Assembly: GCA_004297165.1 (NCBI GenBank)
Contig: SCUJ01000011.1
Coordinates: forward strand, 1-64,000
DNA from: Gammaproteobacteria bacterium
GTDB lineage: Bacteria; Pseudomonadota; Gammaproteobacteria; Eutrophobiales; Eutrophobiaceae
Length of the DNA stretch: 64,000 bases
Direction: 5' to 3'
A model generated the notes under the pieces. It worked only from the letters and a program-made list of their open reading frames with translations. It ran no database searches and was not told the origin of the DNA. This document shows, piece after piece, positions 63,105 through 64,000 of the stretch; position 1 is the stretch's first letter, and each line of letters starts with the position of its first letter. The position numbers and the translations under genes are program-made.

Positions 63105-63182
63105 ATCATTTCTCGCTTTGTGTGGTTTGGTGTTGCGTGCCGGATTAAATGCACTATTCATGCCATTTCTATAACTTTATGA

Positions 63183-63322
63183 TTAAGGAAGCTCTGAACA
63201 AGTGCCAATTCCCATTGGTCGTCATTCCGGCGAAGGCCGGAATCCAGTCAAAAACAACTGCTTACTGGATGCCGGGTCAAGCCCGGCAAGACGGGATAGA
63301 CACTTTTGCTAAGGTTCCTTAA
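63183..63322 (+). repeat. MITE-like repeat, copy 2
   Basis: The second copy of the 140-base element. TTAA flanks both sides (63183-63186 and 63319-63322), as a 4-base target duplication would. The body starts GGAAGCTCTGAACAA and ends GGTTCC, giving short imperfect terminal inverted repeats. It lies upstream of the prepilin gene, in a 407-base gap that otherwise holds only AT-rich sequence up to the cyclase gene (63323-63511). Confidence 0.85.
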
Positions 63323-63511
63323 TTGGGTTTTATATAGACATCACCAGTAATTACCCCCATGACCTCTGTTGAAATCCCGGCAAAACTGTCGATTTTTCAT
63401 CATGTAAACAATCAATTGCTGACATGGATTCCGGGTTCATCTCGTAATTACATAATTTTTTACCCGGAATTTTATGCAGGGTACACTACGCCATTTCCGC
63501 CAGCCTTTGCC

Positions 63512-64000
63512 ATGACAGCAGACACAACAATAACGACCAGGATGACCCGGCTGCTCACGATTGCCGACAGGGACACGCTCCACAGGCGCTTCATCCCCTC
63601 CGCCATCCTGCTGTTCATCCTGCTGATCTTCACCGCCAATGCCCTGGGGATCAGCTATCTCAGTTCGAGCGCCGCCCTAGGCATCTCGTTCAACTTCACC
63701 CCGTTGCAGCTCTCGCCCATCGTCGGCTCGCTGGAATTCAACGTCATGATGACCGCCGGGTTGTTGTTGTCATTGCTCTTGCCCTGGCTCAGCCCGATTC
63801 AGGGGTCGTTGCTCACGCTGTGCTGCGCGATCGTACCGGTCTATGTGAATTACACCCATCCCGGCCGGCAGACGCTGTTGCCGATGGAATATGTCCTGCT
63901 GACCATGCTCGTCATATTCGCCATCGACATCCTCATCGCCTGGTTCGATGAAACGCGGCAGAAACAGCGGATCGTGCAATTGTTCGGCCAATACATCCCG
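63512..64000 (+). CDS. Probable class III adenylate cyclase, N-terminal membrane part (partial)
   Basis: An open frame from the ATG at 63512 runs off the right edge for 163 codons, so it is missing from the ORF track. It has about four to five hydrophobic segments ('FIPSAILLFILLIFTANALG', 'MMTAGLLLSLLLPWL', 'GSLLTLCCAIVPVYVNY', 'YVLLTMLVIFAIDILIAWF') and then 'KQRIVQLFGQYIP'. That last stretch is the standard junction leading into a class III adenylate/guanylate cyclase domain in many bacterial membrane cyclases, often after a CHASE2 domain. The catalytic part is outside the window, so the assignment rests on this junction motif. Confidence 0.7.
   Translation, partial: MTADTTITTRMTRLLTIADRDTLHRRFIPSAILLFILLIFTANALGISYLSSSAALGISFNFTPLQLSPIVGSLEFNVMMTAGLLLSLLLPWLSPIQGSLLTLCCAIVPVYVNYTHPGRQTLLPMEYVLLTMLVIFAIDILIAWFDETRQKQRIVQLFGQYIP

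Noticed and set aside
1-64000. CRISPR array, rRNA genes, riboswitch or intact insertion sequence
   Set aside because: No regularly spaced repeats, rRNA-like sequence, conserved riboswitch core or transposase frame was recognised on reading.

Overview
The window is a GC-rich gammaproteobacterial chromosome segment. The supporting evidence is gene content and order: miaB-phoH-ybeY-corC-lnt, pilMNOPQ-aroK-aroB-damX, gltB-gltD near hemE, argH beside the algZ/algR two-component pair, an Rsd/AlgQ-type regulator, and the gammaproteobacterial-type gshA, trmB and GMP nucleotidase genes. The exact lineage cannot be fixed from reading alone; a Chromatiales- or Acidiferrobacterales-like organism would fit, but this is inference.

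Layout. Positions 1-3286 are an AT-rich accessory segment unlike the rest. It holds a minus-strand cluster of four small uncharacterised genes (TIGR04255 family, an 'NWDGEGA' protein, two hypotheticals) closed by a clear terminator, plus a fragmentary gene running off the left edge. Its right boundary is a 45-nt fragment of a tRNA-Met gene (anticodon loop to CCA), the usual scar of an integrative element. From 3371 come an orphan membrane sensor, a degenerate FmdB-like protein, an HD phosphohydrolase and a ModE-like regulator. Positions 6466-11640 are the miaB-phoH-ybeY-corC-lnt operon (tRNA modification, rRNA maturation, lipoprotein acylation). Positions 11615-21639 hold hemE, an MFS exporter, and glutamate synthase with an aspartate aminotransferase. 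Positions 21847-31078 are a long minus-strand series for the type IV pilus secretin and its inner-membrane platform, then shikimate genes, a dNTPase-like gene and a DamX-like division protein. Facing it at 31269 is class A PBP1a, then an unknown gene, priA, argS and a SPOR protein. A tRNA-Gly(CCC) precedes an atypical receiver without its phosphorylatable aspartate and an MBL-fold hydrolase, then trmB, a GMP nucleotidase, cysQ and gshA. Positions 44746-49105 hold a small basic protein, an encapsulated-ferritin-like protein without visible encapsulin, and a minimal kpsC-kpsS-sulfatase surface polysaccharide set bordered by tRNA-Phe. Positions 49265-55547 are argH-asmA-SRPBCC-mutY-yggX. The right end has algZ/algR, rsmE, a TerB-like protein, Rsd/AlgQ, a Ser/Thr kinase, a DUF4124 protein, an orphan ABC ATPase, a large prepilin and the start of a probable class III nucleotide cyclase. 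Two copies of a 140-bp MITE-like repeat lie in this last part.

How it fits together. Most of the window is housekeeping, tightly packed, with genes overlapping by a few bases and several convergent pairs sharing their 3' ends. Cell-envelope functions dominate (lnt, PBP1a, DamX, SPOR protein, AsmA, capsule enzymes, type IV pilus). Regulation of surface behaviour is suggested by AlgZ/AlgR, Rsd/AlgQ, the Ser/Thr kinase and the cyclase. No CRISPR array, rRNA operon, intact transposase or prophage was seen. The best candidate for an undescribed system is the four-gene cluster in the tRNA-bounded island.
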